Shown here one piece after another: positions 45,392 through 56,850 of a DNA stretch of 64,000 bases; the stretch's first letter is position 1, and the number at the start of each line of letters is the position of its first letter. Made by a program: the position numbers and the translations under genes. This stretch comes from Copromyces sp. CBS 386.78 (lineage: Eukaryota > Ascomycota > Sordariomycetes > Sordariales > Sordariaceae): positions 248,001-312,000 of the forward strand of contig MU839107.1 in the NCBI GenBank assembly GCA_030685235.1, in the 5' to 3' direction. The notes under the pieces were generated by a model. The model was given only the letters and a program-made list of their open reading frames with translations. It ran no database searches and was not told where the DNA came from.

Positions 45392-47654
45392 ATAACAACA
45401 ACATGGACAACATAGAGGTTGTGGTACAGTTCGGTAGAGGGACTTTTTGCCTCGAAGCGATTAGAGGGGGCGTTGACAAAAGGCGCTAATCAAGCCGGCC
45501 GACAATACCAAGTACCTGTATGCATCCGCATTTATGGTTGATTGGAGTCTACGAGGGGATCTTGACGTATGATATCAGGTTTGGTGTTCAAGGGACTGAT
45601 CAAAGGTGGTTGAGTGTCGTGCAGTGGTTGGAAATGTGGTGCATAGACCGGGCCGGGTTTGGATCATTCTTGGGGGGGTTAGAAAGGCAACGCCGTTCGT
45701 GAGGGACGACGTAGAGAAGAGACGCATGTGGTGGTGGAAGCACAACATGGTCAAGAAGCATGGTGTTTAAAAACAAGTAATGGTGGTCAGGAGAGTTGAG
45801 TAACAAAGGCCAAAGAATACATGGGTATGAGAGTGTGTGGATGCTGTAGGCACAGGAGAAATATGGCGGGCTTCTTTTGATCAGTTGTTACGTAGAAGGT
45901 AGCCTTAAACAGGTGGCTGCCGTCGATTCCTTGGGAGGTTTTGACGCTCAGTTCTACATTGATTGATTGCCCTCAGGTGGTGACTTGGGAGGATGGATGT
46001 GTGATGTATAAGAAAATAAATAAAATGCATCGGCATACGGCGTTTTGGGATATATAGGTATTCTTAGGATATTAATGGGCATTCGGGATCTCAGTTGTTG
46101 TAGATGCCATTACATGCTACATGGAACAATGACGCACGTACGCTGGGGAACAAAAGAAATAAACTTACGGTTTGTCAATGAACACTGCTAAGGTAAGACT
46201 GGCGGCGGCTTGTGAGGCCTGAATGGTACCGACCTACCGCTGAGGTTTGTTCTCTCTTATCTTGACATGATAAGTAAGGTAGTAGGTTGTCCTCACGGGT
46301 AAGGTAAGGTACATTCGATGTGCCGGACGGCTCGCTGGCTGGTTATAACCCGTGATGACTTAGGACTGACTACCTACGAAGGTCCAACATGAAACTGAAC
46401 AACAACAAGGTTAGTGTAGGTACCTAGATACGACGGGGATAACGGGGAAAAGGACCGGGAGTGACCGAGTGAGTGGTTGGAATATCCTTAGAGGTAGCTT
46501 TCCTTGGTCAGTCACTCACTCACTCACTCACTTACTCACTCACTACCTGATTCATTTTCGCTCGCTCCCATTCACATCCGTCCTTCGTTTCGGTTCTGGT
46601 GGATAATCCAGAAAGAGCTGGAGGACTGGGAAGGTTGCATTGTGCGTAGAGGTATTGATAGCGTGGCAGGTAGGTACCTATAAAGGCTGGGAATCTTGGG
46701 GCTTCCTCCTAATCAGGCAACTACTACCACCTTGGCCCAGAAGAACCAGAACAAGTGCCTGCACGAGGCCGTTCGTTTCAAGTCCGCTGATGTTTTCCTC
46801 TCGTCAATGCCCTCTCCGCTCTAAACTCGGATTCCGAAGCCCGATGGATGGTCCGCGGAATAGTTGAGTTGAGACAGTTGAGTTGCCAACTTGCTGTGTC
46901 TCCCTCGCACGTCAAGTCGTGGAATGAATGGCATGGCCAAGTTTGGGGAACTTTGGTGTTTCTGAGGCTGCAGGATTGGCACTGGGGGCAGAGCAGAGCA
47001 GATATGCAGGTAGGTAGACAGAGGGTATGCAGACATGCAGGCAGGCAGGTATGAGATGTACGCACGTCGACAGCAAGGAAAAGAAAGAAGGAAACTGAAA
47101 GTTCCAGGTAGATATTTGCCTCTTCCAGGTTCAAAGCTTGAGGGAGTTTCAGTCAGCGTTGCCTTGTCGTATGCAAGGCAGCAAGAATGTCAATAGGTAT
47201 CCGTTATCATGATAACGTGAATACACCGGCATAGTAACCAAGTTACGGGCATAGATACCACATATCAATAATCACGGACATGGACTCACGCATTTGCCTT
47301 GGTAAACCCAGAAATCCAGTCATGAACAAGGCTTACAGACACCACGTATGTACATCTCCTACCTGATTCCGGAAGTCTGTACAGAAAACCCCAACAAAAG
47401 CCCGTTGCATACTTGGTACTTGGTAGCAGCAGAGCAAGCAGAGCAACATGAAGAAAAGTCCGCCTGTCCCCCCTGTTCTTGGAATTCTTCCCATCCTTCT
47501 CTTCTTGGGTCTTATATAAGTGCCACCCCCTTCGCCGGATTTGGGCTCCCTTCTTATATCTCCCATACTATCTCCCATCCACACACCACACCACACCACA
47601 CCACACCACACTGCACCAAGCCCATCCACGATCAACACATCACAAGGGGCAACG
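45392..47654. other. Intergenic region, no gene seen
   Basis: Contains a facing pair of GATA motifs, CTTATC (46256-46261) and GATAAG (46269-46274), (CACT)n near 46512-46545 and (GCAG)n near 47036-47048. A CACAC-rich leader precedes the next ATG. No coding frame has support. Confidence 0.55.
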
Positions 47655-50600
47655 ATGGCACCCAACGACTCCATCGAAATGTATCAAAACCCCCCACCAG
47701 TCTACAGCCCTCGCGGCTCCAACCAGTTCCCCCCCACACCCCCCAAGACCCCCCCGGCAACCATCCACCCTACGACCCGGGTTCCTGGACAATACCAATA
47801 CCCAGACCTAGACGTCTCCCAATACCCGGCCCCGGACCTGAACCACAACCAGAAGCAGGACCCGGAGGCCGCCGACGACGACAACAACAACAACAACAAG
47901 CCTAGCATGTCCCCCAAGGCTAGGTTCTGCTTCACATTTTGGACCGCCATCCTATGCTTGTCTTGGATCATTGTAGCTCTTTATTTTTTCTGTACTCTCG
48001 TGCTTCTCCCCATCCCCGCTGGCCCCGACGCTTCTGCTCCCCCTTCTGCTGCTGCTGCTGCTGCAGCAGCACGAGCAGGTGGTATCGATGTGGTTCCCGA
48101 TCAAGCTGTTGTCCAGGTAGGACTTGACAACGGCGGCGCCGACCAAGTTTTGCTGCCCGTGGGTGGCGGCCCTAAAAAGAGGGGTATGATGAAGACGCCT
48201 AGTGAGTCGGGAGACGAGGAGGAGGAGGAGGAGGAGGAGGAGGAGAAGGACAATGTCAACGAGAGGGTGATGAGGAGCCGGGTTGCGAGGGCTGCTGCTC
48301 ATCGTCGTCGTCGTCGTGCTGCTGCCGCCGTCAATGTCAACAACCCTAACCACCACAAGCCTGGCACTTCCTCTTCTTCCCCGCCCGAGTCGTCATCAGC
48401 CGACCACAACACTACCGACCATGAACTCAAACCCCGCAACCCCAACCCCGACACCTCCGGCTGGGGTCACGACTTCCTCCACAAAGCCGAGGAGGAGGCC
48501 CTCCACGGTGTAGTCCAAATCACCAAGACCGTCCTCGAAGAGAAGACGCACATGCCGGAGGTGCCCGAGATCTTGCCGCCCCAGCTTGTGGAAGAGACCA
48601 TGGAGAATCACAGGGATCACAAGGATCACAAGGTCAAGGCCAAGCGAGACCAGCTGGAGAATGACCCTGTTCCTAGCACCAAGACGAAGGGGGTGTTGAA
48701 GGAGTCGGAGTTGCAGGAGAAGAAGAAGAAGAAGGAGAAGGAGACTGGGGGTGAGAAAAAGGAGGAACACTACCACCGCCCTGATCTTGAGGCTGCTCAT
48801 CAGCAAAAGTCGCCCGTTGTTCAAGCTGTTGAGAAGGTTGTCGATCAGTTGGGGTTGAAGGTTGTGGGCTGGCAGAGGCCGGAGGACAAGAAGCATGATG
48901 ACAAGAAGCATGATGACAAGAAGCTTGACGACAAGAAGCATGACGACAAGAAGCATGACGACAAGAATGAGAAAGACAAGTCGAAGCGTGACTGGAAAAA
49001 GCCGGCACCGATCCACACTGCGACCAATCCCGCTCCTTCAACCGCGCCGCTGCACTTGGGAGTAAACTATGGAACGGAGGGTCTGCATAAGGTGCAGGGG
49101 ACTATCCATATGGCTGATGGGAGGGTGAGTACTTCTTCTTCTACCAATTTTTTCTTTCCTTTTTTTTTTTTTTTTTTTTGCTTCCTTTTTCCTCGGGTTC
49201 ATGTCTTGCTTCGGGTTTCCCACTGGGTCGTTCCTGTCTGCCGTTAGGTGACTCAAAAAGACACAGACTGAAGGGAAGAGTGGATTGGTACCTTATACAT
49301 GCTAGGAATTAAAAACGGAACACTAACAGAAACACACAAAAAAACCAGACCTACTACCCCTACGGCGACCACTACAAGATTCGGCGCCGTGCTGAAAACC
49401 GCGAGCAGGACGGCGAGGAGTACGACTTCGGCCCAGCACCCGGCGGTGACCAGAACCAATGGGCAACTATCTATCCCCACGGCGGAAAAAAGCGTTTCTT
49501 TATTCCTCCTGCGGAGCCTACTTCTGATGCTGAGTTCACCTCTACTCATGCTGCTGGGAGTGCTACTACCGGAAGTGGCCGGCAGGGACACCCTTCTGCA
49601 AAGGAGACACAGGCTGTGAGCCAGAATCATGGGCAGGCTGCTAGTGTCACTTCTGCTGGTCATGCTGCTAGTGTCACTTCTTCTGGTCATGCTACTGGGA
49701 GTACTACTACCGGAACTGGCCGGCAGGGGCATTCTGCAAAGGAGACACAGGCTGTGAGCCAGAATCATAGGCAAGCTGCCAGTGTCACTTCTGCTAGTCA
49801 TACTGCCAGTGTCACTTCTGCTGGTCATAGTGCCAGTGTCACTTCTGCTGGTCATAGTGCTAGTGTTACTTCTGCTGGTCATGCTGCTAAAGTCACTTTT
49901 ACTGTTCATGCTGCTCCGAGCCACAATACTAGTCATAGTGCTAGTGCTACTTCTGCTGGTCATAGTGCCAAAGTCACTTCTACTAGTCATACTGGCAGTG
50001 TTACTTCTACTGGTCGGCATGCTACCAGTGTCACTTATGCTGGTCATGCTGCTCCGAGCCACCATGCTGAGAGCCACCATGCTGAGAGCCACCACGGTAC
50101 TGAGAACCACGATTCTCTAAGCCACGGTGCTGAGGGCCACGGCAACGGTGCTGAAAACCACCACGGTGCTGAGAACCACCACGGTGCTGAGAACCACGAT
50201 GCTCCAAGCCGCGGTGCTGAGAACCACCACGGTGCTGAGAACCACGATGCTCCAAGCCGCGGTGCTGAGAAGCCTGACAGCCATGATGCTGAGGGCCACG
50301 GCCACGGTGCTTTGAGCCACGGTCAAGGTGCTGAGAGCCACGGCTACCACTACGGTGCCGAGAACCACAATACTCCAAGCCACAATGCTGAGAGCCACGG
50401 CCATGGTGCTGAGAACCACGGCCACGATACTGAGAGCCACCACTACGGTGCCAAGAACCACGATGCTGAGAGCCACGGTGCTCCGTTCTGGAGTCATACT
50501 ACTGAGAGCCACCACGCTGCCTCCAACCACTATGGCCCCCCTGGCCACCCTTACTATGGTCCGTACCGTCCTCATTACCGGCCTGATCAGTTCCAGCAAC

Positions 50601-51979
50601 CTGACGGCAAGCCTGATAATGCTCACGGCAAGCCTGATGCTCCTACTCACGGCAAACCTGATGCTCCTGCTCACGGCAAGCCTGATGCTCCTGTTCACGA
50701 GAACGGTAAGCCTGGTGCAAAGGAGGAGGGCAAGGGCAATGCCAAGCAGAGTAACGACAAGGACAACAAGAACCAAGACAAGAGCGAGACCAAGGTCAAG
50801 GGTTACGGCGGCAAGCTTGATGATGCTCCTGCTTACGAGAACCAAAAGGACCATGGAAATAACGAGAGCAAGGTGGATAACAAGTCCAAGGAGGACTGTG
50901 ACGCCAAGGAGAAGAACTCCAAGGAGAAGAACTCCAAGGAGGACTATAACGGCAAGCCCCATGGAAAGAACGAGGGCAAGGGCAAAGGAGACTTGAAGGG
51001 CAAGGAAGACAGCAGCAGCAAGGAGGGAAACGGCAAGAAGAAGAGCTATAACGCCCATGATGAGGAGGTTCAGCACAACAACCTGAAGCACGAGCACCAC
51101 GGAGACAAGGCCAACGGAACTCCTAACGCCCGTTTCGACTCTGATGAGCCGAAGCCGAAGCAGGAGATTCAGCATGGTGACGGTCATGGCGAGGGTGATG
51201 GTGATGACAAGGCCGCTACTGCTTTGTCTCAGAAGGTGTGGGACCAACAGATGACCAAGTTTTGGAAAATGTTTTGGGATTATGTGTGGGGCTATGATGG
51301 TGATGCTCATGAGAAGTCGGGGGAAAAGGAGAAGGAGAAGGAGAAGGAGACGGGGGAGGAGGGTGCATCAAAGAGATCTGGCCATAAGCCTGTCAAGCCG
51401 TGGACACCTCATCCTCACTTGAAGACCACCAGCGCTTCTTCTTCTTCTTCTTCACATTCCGTGTCTGCAACCTCAACCTCCACCGCCATCACCGCCACTG
51501 CCACTGCCACCACATCTTCTTCCTCTCACGCCGCCAAAACCTCCTCCTCCCCTTCCCACCGCCGCAACCGCCGCGCCGTAGCCCCCGCCTACAACGCCCC
51601 GCACCGCGAAGAGATGATCATGCCGGGCATCAACGAGATCCACCTCACGCGCGAGGAAGCCAAGCCGGAGGTGATGGACGCCAAGTACGACTATTGGGAG
51701 TTCAAGGGCCTCCCGGACATTTACTATGTCTCGGACCAGAGCTCGCCCATGAACCCGTATGCCGGAGCGCGCGAGAAGAAGAAGAAGAAGGCCGAGAAGG
51801 CGGAACGCAAGAAGAAGGAGGCCGCGGAAAAGGACAAGCACCTTTGGCATTACTTTAAGAAGAGACCGGACGCGATGGATGCGGGGTGCAGGCAGGATAA
51901 GCCGGATAGTCTGGGCAGAGTGTGGTGTTTGGTGGCCAGTGGGGGGCATACTGAGTATCCTGATGAGAGGGGCGTTTAA
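47655..51979 (+). CDS. Single-pass membrane protein with His-rich tandem repeats
   Basis: I do not recognise a family. Two exons, 47655-49124 and 49349-51979 (phase 0; GTGAGT donor, CACTAAC branch, ACCAG acceptor), give 1366 residues. The N-terminus is Pro-rich with a PPxY motif (NPPPVYSP). One helix lies at about 91-118 (FCFTFWTAILCLSWIIVALY), preceded by K/R, so the N-terminus is probably cytoplasmic and the long tail luminal or extracellular. The tail has an acidic Glu run, KKHDD repeats (about 410-440), TSAGH-type repeats, (G)AENHHG/ESHG histidine repeats, HGKPDAP repeats and Lys/Glu-rich sequence. Less biased blocks are YYPYGDHYKIRRR and IYPHGGKKRFFIPP at the start of exon 2, and MPGINEIHLTREEAKPEVMD with YWEFKGLPDIYYVSDQ near the C-terminus. 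Metal or water binding at the cell wall is inference only. Confidence 0.75.
49625..50050 (+). repeat. Coding repeats, TSAGH type
   Basis: About ten imperfect copies encoding variants of ASVTSAGHA, with HSASVTSAG units near-identical at DNA level (CAGTGTCACTTCTGCTGGTC). A larger unit, GRQGH.SAKETQAVSQNH, occurs twice. Confidence 0.8.
50060..50520 (+). repeat. Coding repeats, histidine-rich GAENHHG/ESHG type
   Basis: Some twenty imperfect units of 6-8 residues with a His pair every few residues (AESHHAESHH, GAENHHGAENHD, APSRGAENHH). Copies are close enough at DNA level for slippage or unequal exchange. Confidence 0.8.
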
Positions 51980-53560
51980 CTTGGAAGCTGAGCTGAGCTG
52001 ACAAACCTACCTACCTTACAAACATGAGGAGGAGGAACAGCAAAGATAAAACGAGTAGTTGACGGAGAGAAAGACTGCAAAGTGCAAAGTTTTCCAAGGG
52101 GGAAAAATGACAAGGTACCTAGGTAGGTAGATAGACGGGATCCCTCACAGGATTTTCCATGAGTTTGGCCTTTTCCCAGAGTTGAAGGGACAAGGGAACG
52201 CAAAATTTAGGTAATAAAAAGGAACAACCAAACACTGGTGCACAAGGCAGAGTAACGGGCACGGATAACCGCAAAAAAAAAAAAGAAAAAAAAGAAACAA
52301 AAAGACGGAAGCTTTTGCAGGACTCGTTGCTACCTCTATCACCACATGATATGGATGGTAGGTATGTAAGATACCTTAGAAAATGTAAAAGCTTTCCGTC
52401 AAACTTGTTCGACTTTGATGCGTGATGATGATGTGAAAAACTTGTACGTACCGACCGCTATGTGATTGATCCAACATGCTTCTTCCCAACATGGGATTTC
52501 CGCACATCATCAGGGGATATCGACATCTGGCAAACAGCAGCGACTTCCATTGGCGGCGAAGACGAAACGAAAACATACGACAGCGAGGAGGTCGATATCT
52601 GGGCAGGGACTGGTGGCATGAAGCGCGCACGAGATATATTTTTCACGATATGCTTCGATAGATGTATGCTTCCAAGAAAGGAAAAATTCGATGTTTACGG
52701 GAGGTCGGGAGATGATGACAACGAGCGGGCCACCCGACCGGGTCCATATCAGCGATGCACTAACATTAACAGTGAGATAGTTCCCCTACCTTAGCACTCA
52801 CGACATCACCCGCGCATTTAAAGCAGCCTGAAATATTGCTAGGTAGGCAAGTCCAAGTCATAAGATGCCTTATAATTGATCTTGTATACGACGCTGGGCG
52901 ATGCTGTCATTCGTTGTCCTTTTACAATTGCAACTCGTTGGGTTGAAGCTCGGTCTTTTGGGCAAGGTGGGTGTGGTTGATTAAGAAAACTAATGAACGG
53001 AGGAAATTCCAGAACCCAGGTATTAATACCCCTCATTGCTAGGCGCACAGCGCACCTTCCCACAATCCTGTTATGAGATACCTGTACATAGGTACGGGCA
53101 ATTAGTTGTTAGTCTCATCTCGTCTCGTTCAGCCGCTTTTGTGGCTTTCCGGTCTGCCGCTTGGGCTTAATTTTTTTTTTTTTTTTTTTTTCATGCCTTT
53201 CCTTTGGCTTGTGACTTCCATTGTGAGACGGGCATGATGTTTGTCCCAGCCAGGCAGGAGAGGGGGGAAGTGCCATTACAAAATCTCGATCGGTGATCCC
53301 TGAATGGATACAACACCTGCGTGACCAAGGCGCCAACACCCTGTGGAAGTACGGTAGGTAATTGCAATCAATCCCCAAGTCAAGAACAAAAGAAAAAGGT
53401 AAAGCCTCCTTCCGCTCTTCCATCAACTCAACTATCCCATCTAAAATGCGCTATAATAGCTCACGTTCAAGACCTGTCCAAAAGGCTCTCAAAGGTCAGG
53501 CATCCATCAATTGCCCGCCAATGGACCCAACCACACTCATGTCGAAAAGGGTTCATAAAG
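51980..53560. other. Intergenic region, no supported gene
   Basis: Contains TACCTAGGTAGGTAG near 52117, A-rich and T-rich tracts (52274-52300, 53169-53191) and an open frame at 52462-52794 with protein-like composition but no ATG and no second exon. Confidence 0.5.
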
Positions 53561-54500
53561 TCAAAGTTCGGAACCACGGATGCGGGTGGGTGTTAGGCTA
53601 GGCCAAACACCTAAAAATAGACCCCATCCATGTTCAACTGAAAGGGGCACTAATGCGTGTGCCCTGTGGTACACTGAATGGAACACCCATCACATACCTT
53701 TTTCCTTGTTCCATTCCGCAGTTGATATTGTCTGTTGGCCCTCCCATACATGATTGATTTCGCTGTGCCCGGTATGCCACCATTCGGTACCGGCATCACC
53801 ATCTTGGACGATCCAGATAGATCCGTTCAAGTTGACCGCGGAACGTAACGATGCTATACACTCAAATGTTTCCAAAAATTGCCATTCACGTTGCACTCTA
53901 ATAAACACCTGGTTAGCTTCCGCTGACCTTATTTCCCAACAAAGACCAAGCAAGGCATGTCACCCGAGATTTCGTGAGAAGCCAGAAAAAGCTTGACTTG
54001 TCAAGAAACCCGGATCGCCGAGTGTCCGGTACCAGACAGTTAGCACCTTCAGCTCTGGGGCTCTTTATGCAGTGTCCCGCACCCCGTTCGGTAGCATCCC
54101 AGTCGCCATGTTTCCATGAATGGGACGGACGATTGACCAACCAGACGCCACTTCTTACACATTTTCGGGCATCCCACCTCCTGTTTCCTCGTACACATAT
54201 ATCACCAACGTACCTTAAAGACGGCACTATTGAGTGAGAAAACAGACAAACATACCAACAGATGAGAGAAGAGACTTATAACTGGAACTAACTCACCGCC
54301 ACCACATAAACGAATGCGACGCTCCAATTGGAGCTTTTGGTCCTCAAAACTTGTGCAAGTCCCAGGGACTTGAATCACAGCACTATCAACACTAGGGCGA
54401 CGTTGAGGCTCGTGCCCGTGACTCTTGTCACTGTGTTGGATGCAAACTGCAGGCCTCGCAGAGTTGGCATCAGAGGTTGAATGAGTATTTGAACGATCCG
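53561..54500 (-). CDS. Weak candidate multi-exon gene or relic
   Basis: No family recognised. Minus-strand frames look protein-like and carry plausible splice sites, but I find no start codon. The first open segment (about 54500-54297) reads SVDSAVIQVPGTCTSFEDQ and LQLERRIRLCGG, ending at a GTGAGT donor. A 70-nt intron (54296-54227) leads to PSLRYVGDICVRGNRRWD. A later segment (about 53914-53698) reads VQREWQFLETFECIASL, NLNGSIWIVQDGDAG and TEWWHTGHSEINHVWEG and ends at GTATGT; 87 nt downstream a short last exon could end in RIRGSEL at 53561. The middle junction is ambiguous. The missing ATG and closeness to the divergent secreted-protein gene suggest either an unseen upstream exon or a decayed gene. 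Confidence 0.3.
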
Positions 54501-54574
54501 GCTCCCTTCAGTCAGCGATCCAGTCAACAAGACAAAGCAGACAAAACAACATCATCACAACACTCGCACACACA

Positions 54575-55177
54575 ATGTTAACCCCCCTCTCCAAACTCAA
54601 CACCATGACGGCCCTCCGTCACCTCCTCCTCCTCCTCTCCACCATCTTCTCCCCCGCCCTGTCATCAGCCATCAACCACCCTCGTCAAGACGTCTCCGAC
54701 GAAGTAACAAGCACCACATCCGCGGCTCCCACCGGACCACCCGGCATCGACCCAACCCCACCCGACATCCCCGAATGGAATCCCATAACTGTGTCCTACT
54801 CTGAATCCATCAACTTCGGGGACCTCCCGACCGAGACCGAAACCGAAACCTCCTTGGAGCCCAGCGGCACCCTCCCGGGCAACATGTTCCCCGTCGGCTC
54901 CTCCCTCCAGCCCTGCACCACCACCTTGACCAGCACCGCCAGCCAGCGTGTCTGTCCCCCGCCAGACTGGGACGGCACCCTGACTTCCTGGCCGTCCACC
55001 ACCACCCTGTTCAAGCCCGTCAACTGCAACGGGTGCATGTATGTGTCGGTGACCAAGGGCTGGGCGGTGGGGTGTCCGAATCAGCAGATCAGTGCTACTG
55101 TGCTTGTGGCGACGCCGAGCACGACTTGGTCTGAAGTGTGTGAGGGGGCTTCTCTTCCGACGACGACACCTTGTTGA
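54575..55177 (+). CDS. Small secreted cysteine-containing protein
   Basis: Single exon of 200 residues. The ATG at 54575 gives ten residues before a second ATG (54605) that opens a classical signal peptide (TALRHLLLLLSTIFSPALSSA); either start yields export. The mature part is Thr/Ser/Pro-rich, so likely O-glycosylated, with seven cysteines, mostly in the second half (LQPC, RVCPP, NCNGC, VGCPN, SEVC, final C). No GPI-anchor hydrophobic tail is present and the protein ends on Cys. Filamentous fungi have many such wall or secreted proteins; I cannot assign a function. The 5' flank has the CACAACA-rich leader typical of the neighbours. Confidence 0.75.
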   Translation: MLTPLSKLNTMTALRHLLLLLSTIFSPALSSAINHPRQDVSDEVTSTTSAAPTGPPGIDPTPPDIPEWNPITVSYSESINFGDLPTETETETSLEPSGTLPGNMFPVGSSLQPCTTTLTSTASQRVCPPPDWDGTLTSWPSTTTLFKPVNCNGCMYVSVTKGWAVGCPNQQISATVLVATPSTTWSEVCEGASLPTTTPC

Positions 55178-56850
55178 TGGCGGGTTCAGCAACGCAGATT
55201 GGATGGCCGAGGTATCGAGAACGAGGCATGGCTGTCGGTCCGAAGGTTGAAAGGGAACAATACATTGGAGATGAAGATATGAGGAGGATGCTGGAGGTCT
55301 GGACGGGAACGCTTTGCGGCTTGCGGCGCGGGTTTGTCGTGGGCAGAGGCGGGTGTTGAGCCCGGTCAAGGAGACGGAGGGGGGCTTGTGTATCGGTATC
55401 GATATGGAGTTTCGCATGTCGGTACCGAGTGATGATGAATGATGATCTGGCAGAAGCTGGAGGTTAGCAATGGCCTGGTCCAAGTTGCCCGTTGGTGGGT
55501 ACCATGATGCCTGAGTGTGATTTTGTTAAGAGGAGATTGACAATGGTCAGCTATTTGACTTGCTGTCCAAAGAGAGTGCAGGTCAGGGATTGATCTTCCA
55601 TTGGGCGGTGACGGCGACGGTTGGATCGACGGATGGCCAACATGGCAGGCGTTGTCGGCTTCAACATCCCTTGCGCTGAACAAGCCGAAAGTTGGAAGAC
55701 AGAATACACAGAGCCTCCTTGCAAGTCCTGTGCCTTCCATCTCGCATGCTACAAGCGGATTATGGTATCCCCGGTCAGTGGAGATGGATTCTGCGGGAAG
55801 ACGTCCCGTTACGGCCAAGATCTCGAACGACATCAGAACAGCAACCAGCAGCGGCACGGCGCTCACCCATGTCCTTTGCCTGCCTGCCTGCCTGCCTGCC
55901 TTGGTCTTCCCATTCATTCAGGCCTTAAAAGTTGACCCAATCTCCCCAGGCCTGGAATTGAAGACATGCTAGAGAGACACATGGCGAGGCCGGCTTATAT
56001 CGCAAACGTAGACTCGTAGAGTACCTTTCCGTCGTCACTATCGTGGACCTTTGAGGCGACCCTTGGTTTCCTCCGCGCGGTATCGTTCCGTCGACACACC
56101 GGCAGCCGGCAATGGAGAGCCGGTAGCGAAGTGCTGCCATAGTGTTCTGCTGCTCTGTATTTTACTCGAGACGCATTCCTTGGCTATCGTGGTCGCATTC
56201 CAGTTATTGCACCGCGGGTTCCTGGTCCCGAGTTATGGTGATGATCTCCATGTTTGGTTCTCTGGTGGGTAAATCGGAGGATAAAGCAAACGGGACATCT
56301 GCTGCCGTCCCGGAACCAGGAATGCCGTCTTTCATGCTGGTCTCCTAATGCGCGCAGAGCTGAAGGACCTTTCATCCAGGCGTGTCATCTGTTGAAAAGC
56401 TGTGGTTCATTGTCGCGCAGAGCTGACATGTTGAAGTTGGGAAAAGTTGATGATGCGGGGAAAGAAGGTCCGGGATTGAGCCCCGAGAACGGAGATCATT
56501 GCGGGAGAGCAATGGACGGGCCGGGTGGGGCCGTGTCTGCCCTGAAAGCGGGACTCACCAGCCTCACCTTTTCCAGCTGTCAGCCACAGACAACGTACCT
56601 TACTTGTGGCGCTTACAGTTGGAGATTCCGTAAGCCCCACCATGCCAACGATTACGTTATCGCCGCTTTCCCAACTTGGCCTCGCCGTCGGCGTAGATTC
56701 ACCACATTCAATGTTTACCATTGACATGGTACAACAACAAAACTCGGCGAATATTTGTGACGGAAGGCTGCTACATTTCGCTTGACCCAGAGTCAACGGC
56801 CAAGTCCCTTGCCCTACGACATATCGAGCATAATCCAGCAGCAAGAACCC
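55178..56850. other. Intergenic region, no gene seen
   Basis: Contains (CCTG)n near 55878-55900. The open frames across it are short, switch strand and have no motifs. The last 150 bp are the 5' leader of the C2HC5 zinc-finger gene. Confidence 0.55.

Noticed and set aside
49253..50110. 285-codon minus-strand Ser/Thr-rich frame
   Set aside because: Antisense of the TSAGH repeat array.
50117..51310. 397-codon minus-strand frame of Val/Leu-rich repeats
   Set aside because: Mirror image of the His-rich coding repeats on the plus strand.
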